64,000 bases of DNA from NCBI RefSeq assembly GCF_900240995.1, contig NZ_LT965958.1:34758-98757 (forward strand), given 5' to 3'. Under the pieces are notes generated by a model. That model worked only from the letters and a program-made list of their open reading frames with translations. It was not told where the DNA came from and did not search any database. Position 1 is the stretch's first letter. Each line of letters opens with the position of its first letter. The DNA is from Bacillus sp. Marseille-P3661. Its GTDB lineage: Bacteria; Bacillota; Bacilli; Bacillales; Bacillaceae_J. Both the position numbers and the translations under genes were made by a program. This document shows, piece after piece, positions 35,015 to 43,579 of the stretch.

Positions 35015-35899
35015 CGATTTAATAAAATAATCTTTAATTAATAACTCTAGCTTTTGTAAGTCCTCGCCATCCTTAAATTTTTGCTCATCCTTTAAAGCAA
35101 GAATTGCGCCTTCAATTACAAATCTTCGCGGTGTTTTCGAGTGCAGAAGCTCTTCTTCTATGAAATTGATCAGCTCCATATTTTTATCCCGATCATCTAA
35201 TTCTTGAGCTTGTTTTTTTATAGCTATTAAACAAAGTGCTAGCTTTGATTGAAGTGAGTCACCACGATCTTTGCAGTTTGGTAGCCAACGGTCTAAAAGA
35301 TTGGGGTGCAGCAGCTGCTCATTAGTTACAGATACTTCCGTTACAATGTTCATAATTCTGTTCATACTATAACGAACAATTTTATTAATATTCTCCTCTG
35401 ATGGAAAGGCTAGTGCATTATATTTTAGATTATGCTGTAGAATGCCTAAAAACATAATCGTGCAGTCTAATAAATAGGCCTTTTTAGTTTCACCAAAGAT
35501 GTCAATAAATCGATGATATACCCAACGTAGAACCCGTAACTGACCTTTTCTAATAAATTGCTTTAAGTCTTCATCTTTTGATGACATGACCTCTTCAAAA
35601 AGGGATAGCAATTTATTGGATCGATTTGTTATTAAATATAATTCGACTTGTTTAGTAAAGATGTCAATGCTTGACCGATCCTGGCCTTTAAGGAGTTCAT
35701 TTCGTTCCTTTTCAAGTTTTGAGTATATGCTTTTAAAAATACCGATTAATAATTCATTTTTAGAAGAAAAATAGTTGTAAAAGGTTCCCTTAGAAATACC
35801 GCTATAGTTTAAAATATCTTGAATAGAGGTCGCTTGGAATCCTTTCTCTATAAATAATTGATGTGCCATTTGGATGACATGTTGTTTTCGATCATTCAT
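35000..35899 (-). CDS. TetR/AcrR family transcriptional regulator
   Basis: 299 aa. The N-terminal helix-turn-helix (about residues 5-50) shows AHQLFIEKGFQATSIQDILN followed by GISKGTFYNYFSSKNELL, the typical TetR motif. The C-terminal ligand domain is long (about 240 residues). It is divergent from the MFS gene at 36097, the classic arrangement for a repressor of its neighbouring efflux pump (compare LmrA/LmrB). The inducer is unknown. Confidence 0.92.
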   Translation of the reverse strand: MNDRKQHVIQMAHQLFIEKGFQATSIQDILNYSGISKGTFYNYFSSKNELLIGIFKSIYSKLEKERNELLKGQDRSSIDIFTKQVELYLITNRSNKLLSLFEEVMSSKDEDLKQFIRKGQLRVLRWVYHRFIDIFGETKKAYLLDCTIMFLGILQHNLKYNALAFPSEENINKIVRYSMNRIMNIVTEVSVTNEQLLHPNLLDRWLPNCKDRGDSLQSKLALCLIAIKKQAQELDDRDKNMELINFIEEELLHSKTPRRFVIEGAILALKDEQKFKDGEDLQKLELLIKDYFIKSSGSH

Positions 35900-36035
35900 A
35901 AATAATCACCTTTTATCAGTTTGAACTGCTTGTCTAAGATTAATATTACATGATTTACATGGGTTAAACAAATCCTATATTTTACGAAGTTAATTTTGAT
36001 TGCAATGTTTGAACTCTTGGTATAAGATAGTGTTT

Positions 36036-36063
36036 GTGACAAAATATGAACTGTCAGTATAAT
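36036..36063 (+). promoter_or_regulatory. Sigma-A-type promoter of the MFS gene
   Basis: GTGACA, a 16-nt spacer and a perfect TATAAT, 34 nt before the MFS start. GAACTGTCAG within the spacer could be part of an operator. Confidence 0.55.
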
Positions 36064-36096
36064 TTGATGTACTGGATGTCTATAGGAGGGGAAACA

Positions 36097-37614
36097 ATGG
36101 ATCGTGCTAAGACAGATGCAGCTCGTCCACCGTACGGCATTATTGCAGTTTTGATGGTAGGGGCTTTTATTGCATTTTTAAATAATACATTACTAAACAT
36201 TGCTTTACCGTCGATTATGATCGACCTGGCTGTTAATACAGCAACGGTGCAATGGTTGACCACTGGTTTTATGTTGGTAAACGGGATTATGATTCCAACT
36301 ACAGCATTTTTAATCCAGAAATATTCTGTACGCCACTTATTTTTAGCAGCTATGTGTTTGTTTTCTGCAGGAACAATCCTTGCAGGGGTAGCACATATTT
36401 TCCCTGTTTTATTAGCTGGTCGAATGATACAGGCATCAGGGACTGCCATTATGATGCCATTGTTAATGAATGTTATGTTAGTTAGTTTCCCTGTAGAAAA
36501 AAGGGGAACGGCAATGGGATTTTTCGGGTTAATTATGATGGCTGCACCAGCAATTGGTCCCACATTATCTGGTTGGATTGTAGAACATTATGATTGGAGA
36601 ATGCTTTTCCATTTTGTAGCACCCATTTCAGTTGTGATCTTATTGCTAGGATTTTTCTTATTAAAAGATAAAAAAGATAAGGTTCATATCCACCTTGATA
36701 CTGTTTCGTTGTTATTGTCGAGCATTGGTTTTGGAGGATTACTATATGGATTTAGCTCAGCCGGTAGTAAAGGTTGGGATAATGCTCAAGTATATGTAAC
36801 GATCATCGTTGGAATTATTGCATTAGTATTGTTTATCATTCGTCAGGCAAAACTAGAGCGTCCTATGCTTAATTTCAGTATTTTTAAGTATCCAATGTTT
36901 GCATTATCATCAGCTATTACAATGGTTCTCAATATGGCGATGTTTTCGGGTATGCTACTACTTCCAATTTATGTGCAAACACTACGTGGGATTTCCCCTT
37001 TTGATGCGGGGTTAATGTTATTGCCAGGTGCTATTTTAATGTCGCTAATGTCACCTATTACCGGTCGTTTGTTTGATAAATTCGGAGGTCGGGCACTAGC
37101 TGTAACAGGCTTAACGATACTTACAATTGGTACGTATTATCTGAGCACCTTAACATTTGAAACATCTTATACGTATTTAATGGTTTTACATGCTTTTAGA
37201 ATGTTTGGTATCTCTATGGTAATGATGCCTGTTTCAACAAATGGTCTAAATCAGTTGCCTGCACAATTCTACCCACATGGTACAGCAATGAACAATACTT
37301 TAAACCAAGTTTCTGGTGCAATTGGTACAGCGCTGCTTGTGACAATTATGTCCAATCGAACAGAATCATCTCTTGCTGAGTTGGCTGCTGATGCTACGGG
37401 GCATCCAGCAGGTGCAACAGCTGCTGACATACAGCAACAAATAACTGCACAAGCGATGTTAGCTGGAATAAATTTTGCATTCTTTGTTGCAACGTTTATT
37501 TCTTTCGTTGCACTCGTTCTTGCTTTCTTTATAAAACGGGCGAAGCAAGCTGAGGATCCAACGGAAGGTCAACATTCTAAAAAAAAAGTTACAACCAAGC
37601 TGGTTGAGAATTAA
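36097..37614 (+). CDS. DHA2-family (EmrB/QacA, LmrB-like) multidrug efflux transporter
   Basis: 505 aa from the ATG at 36097 (AGGAGGG 6-7 nt upstream). Fourteen predicted transmembrane helices. Motif C is seen in GLIMMAAPAIGPTLSGW, and the N-terminal FLNNTLLNIALPSI corresponds to the family's LDxTIVNVALP with Asp replaced by Asn. It exports drugs or toxic compounds by proton exchange. It pairs with the divergent TetR gene. Ends in a charged cytosolic tail (KKKVTTKLVEN). Confidence 0.92.
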   Translation: MDRAKTDAARPPYGIIAVLMVGAFIAFLNNTLLNIALPSIMIDLAVNTATVQWLTTGFMLVNGIMIPTTAFLIQKYSVRHLFLAAMCLFSAGTILAGVAHIFPVLLAGRMIQASGTAIMMPLLMNVMLVSFPVEKRGTAMGFFGLIMMAAPAIGPTLSGWIVEHYDWRMLFHFVAPISVVILLLGFFLLKDKKDKVHIHLDTVSLLLSSIGFGGLLYGFSSAGSKGWDNAQVYVTIIVGIIALVLFIIRQAKLERPMLNFSIFKYPMFALSSAITMVLNMAMFSGMLLLPIYVQTLRGISPFDAGLMLLPGAILMSLMSPITGRLFDKFGGRALAVTGLTILTIGTYYLSTLTFETSYTYLMVLHAFRMFGISMVMMPVSTNGLNQLPAQFYPHGTAMNNTLNQVSGAIGTALLVTIMSNRTESSLAELAADATGHPAGATAADIQQQITAQAMLAGINFAFFVATFISFVALVLAFFIKRAKQAEDPTEGQHSKKKVTTKLVEN

Positions 37615-37652
37615 CATAAGTAAATGAGCAATTATAATAATTTGAAGACTGT

Positions 37653-37680
37653 CCTTCATCAAAGTGATGAAGGGCATTTT
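37653..37680 (+). terminator. Terminator after the MFS gene
   Basis: CCTTCATC/GATGAAGG stem followed by a short T-run. Confidence 0.6.
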
Positions 37681-37730
37681 CTTGCTCATATGTCTAATAT
37701 GCGATATTTGCCCTTGGTTTTTACCCATAA

Positions 37731-37775
37731 AAAATAGCAGACAAATTCCTAAGTGAATTTGCCTGCTATTTTTTT
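37731..37775. terminator. Bidirectional terminator between MFS and coat genes
   Basis: AAAATAGCAG, CAAATTC / GAATTTG, CTGCTATTTT: a long stem with one bulge, T-runs on both sides. Confidence 0.85.
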
Positions 37776-37785
37776 AGTAATTACA

Positions 37786-38082
37786 TCATTGTGATAACTT
37801 TAGCGCGGTTTGTGCTGCTTTTATATCAACCTGTAGTTGTTCCCTCAATTCAAACGGTTTGTAATAGCCTTTTTTTATCATATAATTACTAATGGTTTCA
37901 TGCGTATCTAAAGCGGCGTTTAAATCCTCGCGTAATTGTTCCCTAAGTTTAGGAGTAGCCGATTCTGTTAATGCCAAAGCAGTGTATAGTGCACCAGACT
38001 TGACTGAGATCAAAAAATCAGTTGCGATGACTTGGTCTGTCATACCGCCCATGCCCATCATATTTTGTATGAGTTGATTCAT
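37786..38082 (-). CDS. yraD: CotF-like spore coat protein, YraD type
   Basis: 98 aa, the C-terminal half of a CotF-type coat protein: DQVIATDFLISVKSGALYTA, LREQLREDLNAALDTHETISNYM and KKGYYKPFELREQLQVDI. Predicted to be helical and ferritin-like. ATG overlaps the upstream stop (TAATG) with GGTGAG before it. Together with the next gene upstream it matches the B. subtilis yraE-yraD pair that accompanies adhB. Likely a spore coat or inner-coat component. Confidence 0.82.
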   Translation of the reverse strand: MNQLIQNMMGMGGMTDQVIATDFLISVKSGALYTALALTESATPKLREQLREDLNAALDTHETISNYMIKKGYYKPFELREQLQVDIKAAQTALKLSQ

Positions 38083-38285
38083 TATATCTCACCTCGATTA
38101 GTAATCAATTCTTCAAGGCGTTGAATGGCTAACTTTCCTGTATTGACTTCTGTAGCAAGAATATTTTTTAGCTCCTCATCCTGAGCTAGTCCCTGCATAG
38201 TGGTTGATTTTGTCAAACTAATATTTTTTATGGTTAGAAGTTCGTGAACTTCAAGTGTTTCATGAAGTGCTAAATACTGGGTCAA
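38082..38285 (-). CDS. yraE: CotF-like N-terminal half protein, YraE type
   Basis: 67 aa: LALHETLEVHELLTIKNISL, the N-terminal half of CotF-type proteins. TTG start, AAAGGATG 8-10 nt upstream. Translationally coupled to the YraD-type gene. The split of a CotF-like protein into two small overlapping genes is the normal arrangement in yraE/yraD and yraG/yraF. Confidence 0.78.
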   Translation of the reverse strand: MTQYLALHETLEVHELLTIKNISLTKSTTMQGLAQDEELKNILATEVNTGKLAIQRLEELITNRGEI

Positions 38286-38448
38286 TCGGTATCATCCTTT
38301 CATCCTAGTTAGTTTTAATATGTGGTCTTCATGGTGAAATATACACTTTTAAATACTCCCAAAAATTAGCTGTCCCTTAACATTCAAATTCTGCATAAGT
38401 ACATACACTTTAAGGGAAATTATTGATATTCATACAGGGGGTGTTGAT

Positions 38449-38655
38449 TTGGAACAGCAAGGTTTAGCCTTTCATGAGTCAATGGATACACATGAAATTA
38501 TGAATTTTAAAACAGTTTGTTTACTTCAATCGAAAATGATGCAAGGCATTGTATTTGATCAAGATTTAAGAGCATTGATGGAGAAAGACGTTCAACAATC
38601 AATTATAGATATAAAAGAACTCCAAACTTTGTATCAAAAAATTATGCCACATTAA
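38449..38655 (+). CDS. yraG: CotF-like N-terminal half protein, YraG type
   Basis: 68 aa: LAFHESMDTHEIMNFKTVCLLQSK, closely matching the YraE-type protein transcribed divergently at 38285. TTG start with GGGGG upstream. It forms a pair with the following YraF-type gene. Likely spore coat. Confidence 0.78.
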   Translation: MEQQGLAFHESMDTHEIMNFKTVCLLQSKMMQGIVFDQDLRALMEKDVQQSIIDIKELQTLYQKIMPH

Positions 38656-38670
38656 GTGGAGGTGATGGTT

Positions 38671-39033
38671 ATGAACAATGATTTTCAGGATCCGATAAAC
38701 GCAGTAGGAATGCCAGATCAAATCAATTCAGCTATTGCTCTTAATTTTCTATTAAATGTAAAAAATGGCGTTCGGAATTATGTCATTGCAATTACAGAAG
38801 CAGCAAGTCCGGAAGTAAGAGCTGCATTAAGGAAACAGCTTGACGCAGCAATCGATTTACACGGTGAACTTACAGATCTTATGTTAAAAAAAGGCTGGTT
38901 GCATGCCTATGACGTAAAGGAGCAATTTAAATTAGATCTTCAATCAGCAGACACTGCTGTAAAAATAGCCAATCTTACGCTTTTCCCTAATGAAACAAAT
39001 CGATTAGGTACTTTTGCAACACCATACAATTGA
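38671..39033 (+). CDS. yraF: CotF-like spore coat protein, YraF type
   Basis: 120 aa from the ATG at 38671 (GTGGAGGTG upstream; five codons shorter than the open frame). C-terminal half of a CotF-type protein: DQINSAIALNFLLNVKNGV, LRKQLDAAIDLHGELTDLM, KKGWLHAYDVKEQFKLDL. Close to B. subtilis YraF length. It is followed by adhB after 17 nt, so the three genes form one operon. Confidence 0.82.
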   Translation: MNNDFQDPINAVGMPDQINSAIALNFLLNVKNGVRNYVIAITEAASPEVRAALRKQLDAAIDLHGELTDLMLKKGWLHAYDVKEQFKLDLQSADTAVKIANLTLFPNETNRLGTFATPYN

Positions 39034-39050
39034 TAGAAGGGAGGATAATA

Positions 39051-40187
39051 ATGAAGGCCGTTACGTATCAAGGTATTAAGGATGTTGTAGTTAAAGATGT
39101 ACAGCCGCCAACAATCAAAAAACGTGATGATATTATCGTAAAGCTTACGACAACAGCAATTTGTGGTTCTGATCTTCATTTAATTCACGGAATGATTCCC
39201 AATATGCCTGAAGATTACATAATTGGTCACGAGCCAATGGGTATAGTTGAGGAAGTTGGGCCAGATGTAACAAAAGTTAAGAAAGGCGATCGAGTTATTA
39301 TACCTTTCAACGTTAGCTGTGGCGAATGTTGGTTTTGTAAGCATGAACTTGAAAGTCAATGTGATAACTCCAACAAAAACGGAGAAATGGGAGCGTATTT
39401 TGGCTACTCTGATACAGCAGGTGGTTATCCAGGTGGGCAAGCAGAATATATGCGTGTACCATATGGTAACTTTGTTCCTTTTAAATTACCGGAGAACTCT
39501 GAGGTTGAGGATGAAAAATTAGTGCTGCTTGCTGATGTAGCACCAACTGCATTTTGGAGTGTTGACAATTCAGGTATGAAGGAAGGCGATACAGTTGTCG
39601 TTTTAGGCTGTGGCCCAGTTGGTCTTCTTATCCAGAAGTACGCTTGGTTTAAAGGAGCAAAGCGTGTGATTGCCGTTGATTATGTTGGTTATCGTTTAGA
39701 GCACGCTAAGCGTACGAATAACGTAGAAATTATTAATTTTGAGGACTATGAAAATGTAGGGTCTTATTTGCTAGAGCTAACACAAGGTGGAGCAGATGTC
39801 GTGATTGATGCAGTTGGAATGGATGGAAAGATGACACCGCTTGAATTTCTTGCTACTGGTGCAAAGCTCCATGGTGGGGCGATGGGTGCAATTGTTACGG
39901 CTAGTCAAGCTGTACGAAAAGGGGGAACTATTCAGCTGACAGGTATATATGGAATGAGATACAACGGTTTCCCACTCGGTGATATTTTTCAGCGTAATGT
40001 AAATATTCGCACAGGACAAGCACCTGTCATTCATTATATGCCCTATTTATACGATTTGATTGCCCAAGGAAAAGTAGATCCGGGTGATATTATCACACAT
40101 GTTCTTCCCTTAGACGAAGCGAAACACGGTTATGAGATTTTCGATACAAAAATGGATAACTGTATTAAGGTTGTTTTAAAGCCATAA
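39051..40187 (+). CDS. adhB: Zinc-dependent alcohol dehydrogenase AdhB
   Basis: 378 aa from the ATG at 39051 (AGGGAGG), the same length as B. subtilis AdhB. GroES-like domain with CGSDLH and GHEPMG (catalytic zinc) and CGECWFCKHELESQC (structural zinc with four Cys), then a Rossmann domain with VVLGCGPVGLL for NAD(P). Medium-chain formaldehyde-dehydrogenase-like type. In B. subtilis adhB sits inside the yra coat operon; the same partners are here. Its substrate in spores is unknown. Confidence 0.92.
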   Translation: MKAVTYQGIKDVVVKDVQPPTIKKRDDIIVKLTTTAICGSDLHLIHGMIPNMPEDYIIGHEPMGIVEEVGPDVTKVKKGDRVIIPFNVSCGECWFCKHELESQCDNSNKNGEMGAYFGYSDTAGGYPGGQAEYMRVPYGNFVPFKLPENSEVEDEKLVLLADVAPTAFWSVDNSGMKEGDTVVVLGCGPVGLLIQKYAWFKGAKRVIAVDYVGYRLEHAKRTNNVEIINFEDYENVGSYLLELTQGGADVVIDAVGMDGKMTPLEFLATGAKLHGGAMGAIVTASQAVRKGGTIQLTGIYGMRYNGFPLGDIFQRNVNIRTGQAPVIHYMPYLYDLIAQGKVDPGDIITHVLPLDEAKHGYEIFDTKMDNCIKVVLKP

Positions 40188-40204
40188 TAAAAAAGATCTC
40201 CCAG

Positions 40205-40232
40205 CCCTGACTAGCTCAGGGTTTATTTTTTT
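40205..40232 (+). terminator. Terminator of the yraG-yraF-adhB operon
   Basis: CCCTGA/TCAGGG stem plus a T-rich run. Confidence 0.82.
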
Positions 40233-40315
40233 ACACAACAATTAACGATAAAACGAGTAAATGGTGATAATGAAGATGGTTTGACAAAGGTTCTGAATAA
40301 AAGAAAAAATTAAAT

Positions 40316-40345
40316 AGGAGAATCTACAGTAGGTCCGATTCTCCT
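40316..40345 (-). terminator. Terminator of the 89-101-aa unknown gene
   Basis: AGGAGAATC/GATTCTCCT stem, with a minus-strand T-rich run beyond it (complement of 40301-40315). Confidence 0.75.
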
Positions 40346-40352
40346 ATCATTG

Positions 40353-40622
40353 TTAATCAAATCGAACTTGTTCTTCGTTTTCAGCTATTAGTTCTAGTTC
40401 GTTTTGAAAATTTAATTGTAGTGGGGCAGGGAGTTCATTCATAATCTTTTGAATGATTGGCTGCTGTTCAAGCATTTCTAACGTTAGATTATCTTGATCA
40501 AACGTTTTAGTCCAGTTCTTTATGTCCTCAATAAGTTGATAAAAATTCATTTCAAAACGCTCTGCCCAGTCAGCGCCTTCATCACCGTCTGTCTTTTGCA
40601 TCATCGCCCAATCTTCAAGCAC
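40353..40622 (-). CDS. Small acidic protein, unknown; start may lie upstream at an ATT
   Basis: 89 aa from a GTG at 40622 that has no ribosome site. The frame stays open upstream, and a good AAAGGATG sits 7 nt before an in-frame ATT at 40656-40658. That would give 101 aa and add SNRSIENQLNI to the N-terminus. The protein is helical, acidic and rich in Glu, Trp and Met; no family recognised. Lies alone between coat loci, so a sporulation link is only positional. Confidence 0.6.
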   Translation of the reverse strand: MLEDWAMMQKTDGDEGADWAERFEMNFYQLIEDIKNWTKTFDQDNLTLEMLEQQPIIQKIMNELPAPLQLNFQNELELIAENEEQVRFD

Positions 40623-40777
40623 GATATTTAACTGATTTTCAATGGATCTATTTGAAATTTTATGTCATCCTTTCACGATGGTTTTACAATATTATATATG
40701 ATAGAGGTGTTTTGTTGAAGAGGAGTATTATCGGATAAAAAAAGAAGAAGGGAAGTAAATCCCTTCTCAACTGAAAT

Positions 40778-41389
40778 TTAAATATAACCGTATTGATAAT
40801 TTGGGTTTTGATTTTGATTTTGATTCATAGGCTGCATCGTATTAAAAGCATTGTTCATCGTTTGCATCGTATGATCTGCTAATTGTGGTACTTGATACAT
40901 TCCTTTAGCATTCATATATTGCCAAATCTCGTATGCCATCGCATTACAGTTTGTTGCACATGTAATATGAAGTTGGCGTAGCTGTGGATCTACGCATTCA
41001 TTTGCCCATTGCATGCCAAATACAGATCCAGCTTTATGTGAATTCAACAGAATAGTACAAATGGTAACATCAGATAATCTTTGTGCATTTGGATTTGGCG
41101 GATACATTGTAGGGTTATGAAGTCCTACTTTAGGCTGCGTATTTGTATGCAAACCATATTGGGAAGTATTCATAGTCGTGTTTGCACTTATACCTTTGTT
41201 TTGAAGAGCATTAACTGACTGTTGGAATGTTTGCTGCATTCCTTGAATGTGGCGAGTTAACAGTGATTTTAATTCCTGATCCTGCGTCATTTCAGCGCAC
41301 ACTGCATGTAATTCAATGTCTGCTGAAACCTTTCTTACTAACTCTTGCGTTTCTAAATATTCATGGGCACCAAATCGAAGATTATTCAT
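40778..41389 (-). CDS. CotF-family spore coat protein (full length, paralogue 1)
   Basis: 203 aa containing both CotF halves. N-terminal FGAHEYLETQELVRKVSADI, a Gln/Asn/Thr linker (about 75-105), then SDVTICTILLNSHKAGSVFG ... YEIWQYMNAKGMYQVP, and an Asn/Gln-rich tail with NQNQNQNPNYQYGYI. AGGAGGG ribosome site. It is paralogous to the product at 41830; with the Gln-rich gene between them they form a minus-strand cluster. Probably assembled in the spore coat. Confidence 0.82.
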   Translation of the reverse strand: MNNLRFGAHEYLETQELVRKVSADIELHAVCAEMTQDQELKSLLTRHIQGMQQTFQQSVNALQNKGISANTTMNTSQYGLHTNTQPKVGLHNPTMYPPNPNAQRLSDVTICTILLNSHKAGSVFGMQWANECVDPQLRQLHITCATNCNAMAYEIWQYMNAKGMYQVPQLADHTMQTMNNAFNTMQPMNQNQNQNPNYQYGYI

Positions 41390-41430
41390 TCTTAATCCCT
41401 CCTATAATTTATTTAGCTCGTGATAAAAGT

Positions 41431-41805
41431 CTATTGGAAGTTATGTGATTGATATTTCGGGAAAGAATTGACTGAACTGAACACAGGATTAGGTTGCTGA
41501 TTGCTATGGAAACCAATACCTGTTCCACCTTGTGTTTGTGTTAGTTCAGTTTGCATTTGATTACATACATTAATAATTTGTTGACATTGTTGGATGGCAC
41601 TTTCGTGAGCATGTAAACTTTGTTGTATAGTTTGGACTGCTTGCTGCTCATGTTGAATGATTTGTTGGATCATTTGTAAATTTTGTTGTTCGTTACGGAG
41701 CATTTGTTGATATTTTTGATTACTTTGTTGTGTTTGTTGAATAAGCTGTTGTGCAATTTGACGACATTGATTAATTTGTTGAATTCCGTGTTGAGTAGTA
41801 TGCAT
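41431..41805 (-). CDS. Gln-rich coiled-coil coat-associated protein
   Basis: 124 aa from the ATG at 41805 (GGAGG 7 nt upstream; the ATG two codons earlier is too close). Nearly 30 per cent Gln with regular QQxxQQ spacing between residues about 5 and 90, predicted to form a long helix or coiled coil. Three Cys. The tail is Ser/Asn/Pro/Phe. No enzyme domain. It lies between two CotF-type genes, so a structural coat role is likely by context. Confidence 0.65.
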   Translation of the reverse strand: MHTTQHGIQQINQCRQIAQQLIQQTQQSNQKYQQMLRNEQQNLQMIQQIIQHEQQAVQTIQQSLHAHESAIQQCQQIINVCNQMQTELTQTQGGTGIGFHSNQQPNPVFSSVNSFPKYQSHNFQ

Positions 41806-41829
41806 CGCCATTCCTCCAATATATAGTAT

Positions 41830-42408
41830 TTATAAATCGTTTAATCGATTGGAATTGCTATCACTCGTTTGCTGATAGCTGTTTAATAAAGTTTGAACAG
41901 TTTCTTGATCAAACATTGGTACACGATAATAGCCTTTTTCGTTCAAATAAGACCATGTTTCATAAGCTTGATCTGCACAATTCTTCGCACCTTGTGCAAT
42001 AATGTCACGTAGCGGTGCATCGGAACACTCTAGAGCAGCATGCATGCGAACAAGTGCAGATGATTTTGAGTACCTAAGCATACTTGAAGCTACATCTCTG
42101 TCATTCATTTGATTCATCGGATAATTCGGTTGAAATGACAAATTTGCAGCCAATCCATAGGTTGGATCAAATCTATGACGAGTATGCACAGTAGGTAAAC
42201 TTTGCATATTTGCCTTATGATGTAAAGCTTGTACGATGGAATTGTATTCGTTCGTCATAAAGGAAATTTGGTTTTGTATAATATTTTTTAATTGTATATC
42301 CTGGCAGTGTGATAAATATAATTGGAATTGGTTGATTCCATTAATCGCATCACTTAAAACTTCATGACATTCAAGGAGTTCATGTGCACCAAAATGTGTT
42401 TGATCCAT
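41830..42408 (-). CDS. CotF-family spore coat protein (full length, paralogue 2)
   Basis: 192 aa from the ATG at 42408 (AGGGGGAT 8 nt upstream; an ATG eight codons earlier is upstream of that site). Two CotF halves: FGAHELLECHEVLSDAINGI and DRDVASSMLRYSKSSALVRM ... YETWSYLNEKGYYRVP, joined by an aromatic/Asn linker. Likely spore coat. The first gene of the three-gene minus-strand cluster. Confidence 0.82.
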   Translation of the reverse strand: MDQTHFGAHELLECHEVLSDAINGINQFQLYLSHCQDIQLKNIIQNQISFMTNEYNSIVQALHHKANMQSLPTVHTRHRFDPTYGLAANLSFQPNYPMNQMNDRDVASSMLRYSKSSALVRMHAALECSDAPLRDIIAQGAKNCADQAYETWSYLNEKGYYRVPMFDQETVQTLLNSYQQTSDSNSNRLNDL

Positions 42409-42478
42409 TTGGAAATATCCCCCTAAAAACATGTTTTAGTTGAACATCATTAAGGTTTCCTTTGAAAAATTAAATATA

Positions 42479-42508
42479 CAAAAAAGCCTCGGAAATACTT
42501 CCGAGACT
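42479..42508 (-). terminator. Terminator of the 94-aa unknown gene
   Basis: CTCGGAA/TTCCGAG stem followed by six to seven Ts on the minus strand. Confidence 0.88.
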
Positions 42509-42791
42509 AAGGTAATATATTGTATGAAAGTTCGCCTGCATGATCGATCTTTATTAAAACGGTTCCATGATTGTAGATTTTTTTAGAAATTGAAAAATAA
42601 TTACCATCCCATAATAAATTCCAATTCGGGGGAGCATAAAGTTGGAAGGTTTTGTAGTGGTTCAAGAATGTTCGATAATCATTAAAATTATAATAGCCCT
42701 CTTGCTTTTGATACCACAGAGTTTTTAGATAGGTTACTCCTGCGTTTGTATCCGCACTATTTATAATGTCGGTAAATGACTTATAATTCAT
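42507..42791 (-). CDS. Small aromatic-rich protein, unknown
   Basis: 94 aa, rich in Tyr, Phe and Trp (about one residue in five), with no Cys, membrane segment or signal peptide. GGGAGG ribosome site and its own terminator support a real gene. No family recognised. Adjacent to coat genes, so a spore structural role is possible by position only. Confidence 0.55.
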   Translation of the reverse strand: MNYKSFTDIINSADTNAGVTYLKTLWYQKQEGYYNFNDYRTFLNHYKTFQLYAPPNWNLLWDGNYFSISKKIYNHGTVLIKIDHAGELSYNILP

Positions 42792-43023
42792 TTTATATTC
42801 CTCCCTCCCTTAACAGTAGAGGATTTATAAAAAAATTACTATATTTAATTTAATCCGATTTTGGAAAAAGATGCAGATTTGAAGGTCACGCTCTTAATGA
42901 AATATTGACCCAAAATTACCAGTATTACCGGTGTAATTGAAGAGGAGATGTACCCAAATATTGAACTAATAACATTGTAGAATTGGGGAGATTATAGTAA
43001 TACAATTTTAAAGGAATGGTATT

Positions 43024-43530
43024 ATGTATATTATGATTAATACACTGTATTTGATTGCAGGTTATATTTGGGGAGATTGGAGAAATTGGAAAAGCTATTA
43101 CCCGACGATTTTATTTTTCATGATTGGAGATCTTTTGTATAATTTTTTACTTTATAAGCAATCGATGTGGTTATTTATTGATTTAATTCTTCCAAATCAT
43201 ACAACGGTCACGATTCTTGCAATGTTTGTCTCCTATATTTCTACTGTCTTAATATACTTGGGAAGGTTTCCTGAAGGTTGGGGCAAGCGTTTCATGTGGT
43301 TTTTGTTATGGTCGGGAATTTATTTAGTAATCGAATTTATTAATATGAGGTTGGGTTTTATTACATATCATAATGGTTGGAACTATGGATGGTCCATCTT
43401 ATTTACACTGTTTATATTTTTTATTTTACCTATCCACCATAAAAGACCAATAGTAGCTTGGCTATTATCAATAATTATTATCGTAGGTTTGTCGATGATA
43501 TTTAATGTGAGAATTAGTGAGATGAAATAA
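43024..43530 (+). CDS. CBO0543-family integral membrane protein
   Basis: 168 aa, about five transmembrane helices. The pattern WGDWRNWKSYYPTILFFMIGDLLYN and the WGKRFMWFLLWSGIYLVIEFI block match the CBO0543 family common in spore-forming Firmicutes, function unknown. AAAGGA ribosome site; a second ATG three codons in is an alternative start. Confidence 0.75.
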   Translation: MYIMINTLYLIAGYIWGDWRNWKSYYPTILFFMIGDLLYNFLLYKQSMWLFIDLILPNHTTVTILAMFVSYISTVLIYLGRFPEGWGKRFMWFLLWSGIYLVIEFINMRLGFITYHNGWNYGWSILFTLFIFFILPIHHKRPIVAWLLSIIIIVGLSMIFNVRISEMK

Positions 43531-43560
43531 AAAGAAAGCCTGGATTTTGTAAATCCAAGC
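43530..43560 (-). terminator. Terminator of the purine permease gene
   Basis: TGGATTT/AAATCCA stem, then a T-rich tail on the minus strand. Confidence 0.6.
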
Positions 43561-43579
43561 GATCGTTTTAACCCAATGT

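Noticed and set aside
36054-36563. 169-aa reading frame antisense to the MFS gene
   Set aside because: Lies entirely within a well-supported transporter gene, and is a codon-bias shadow.
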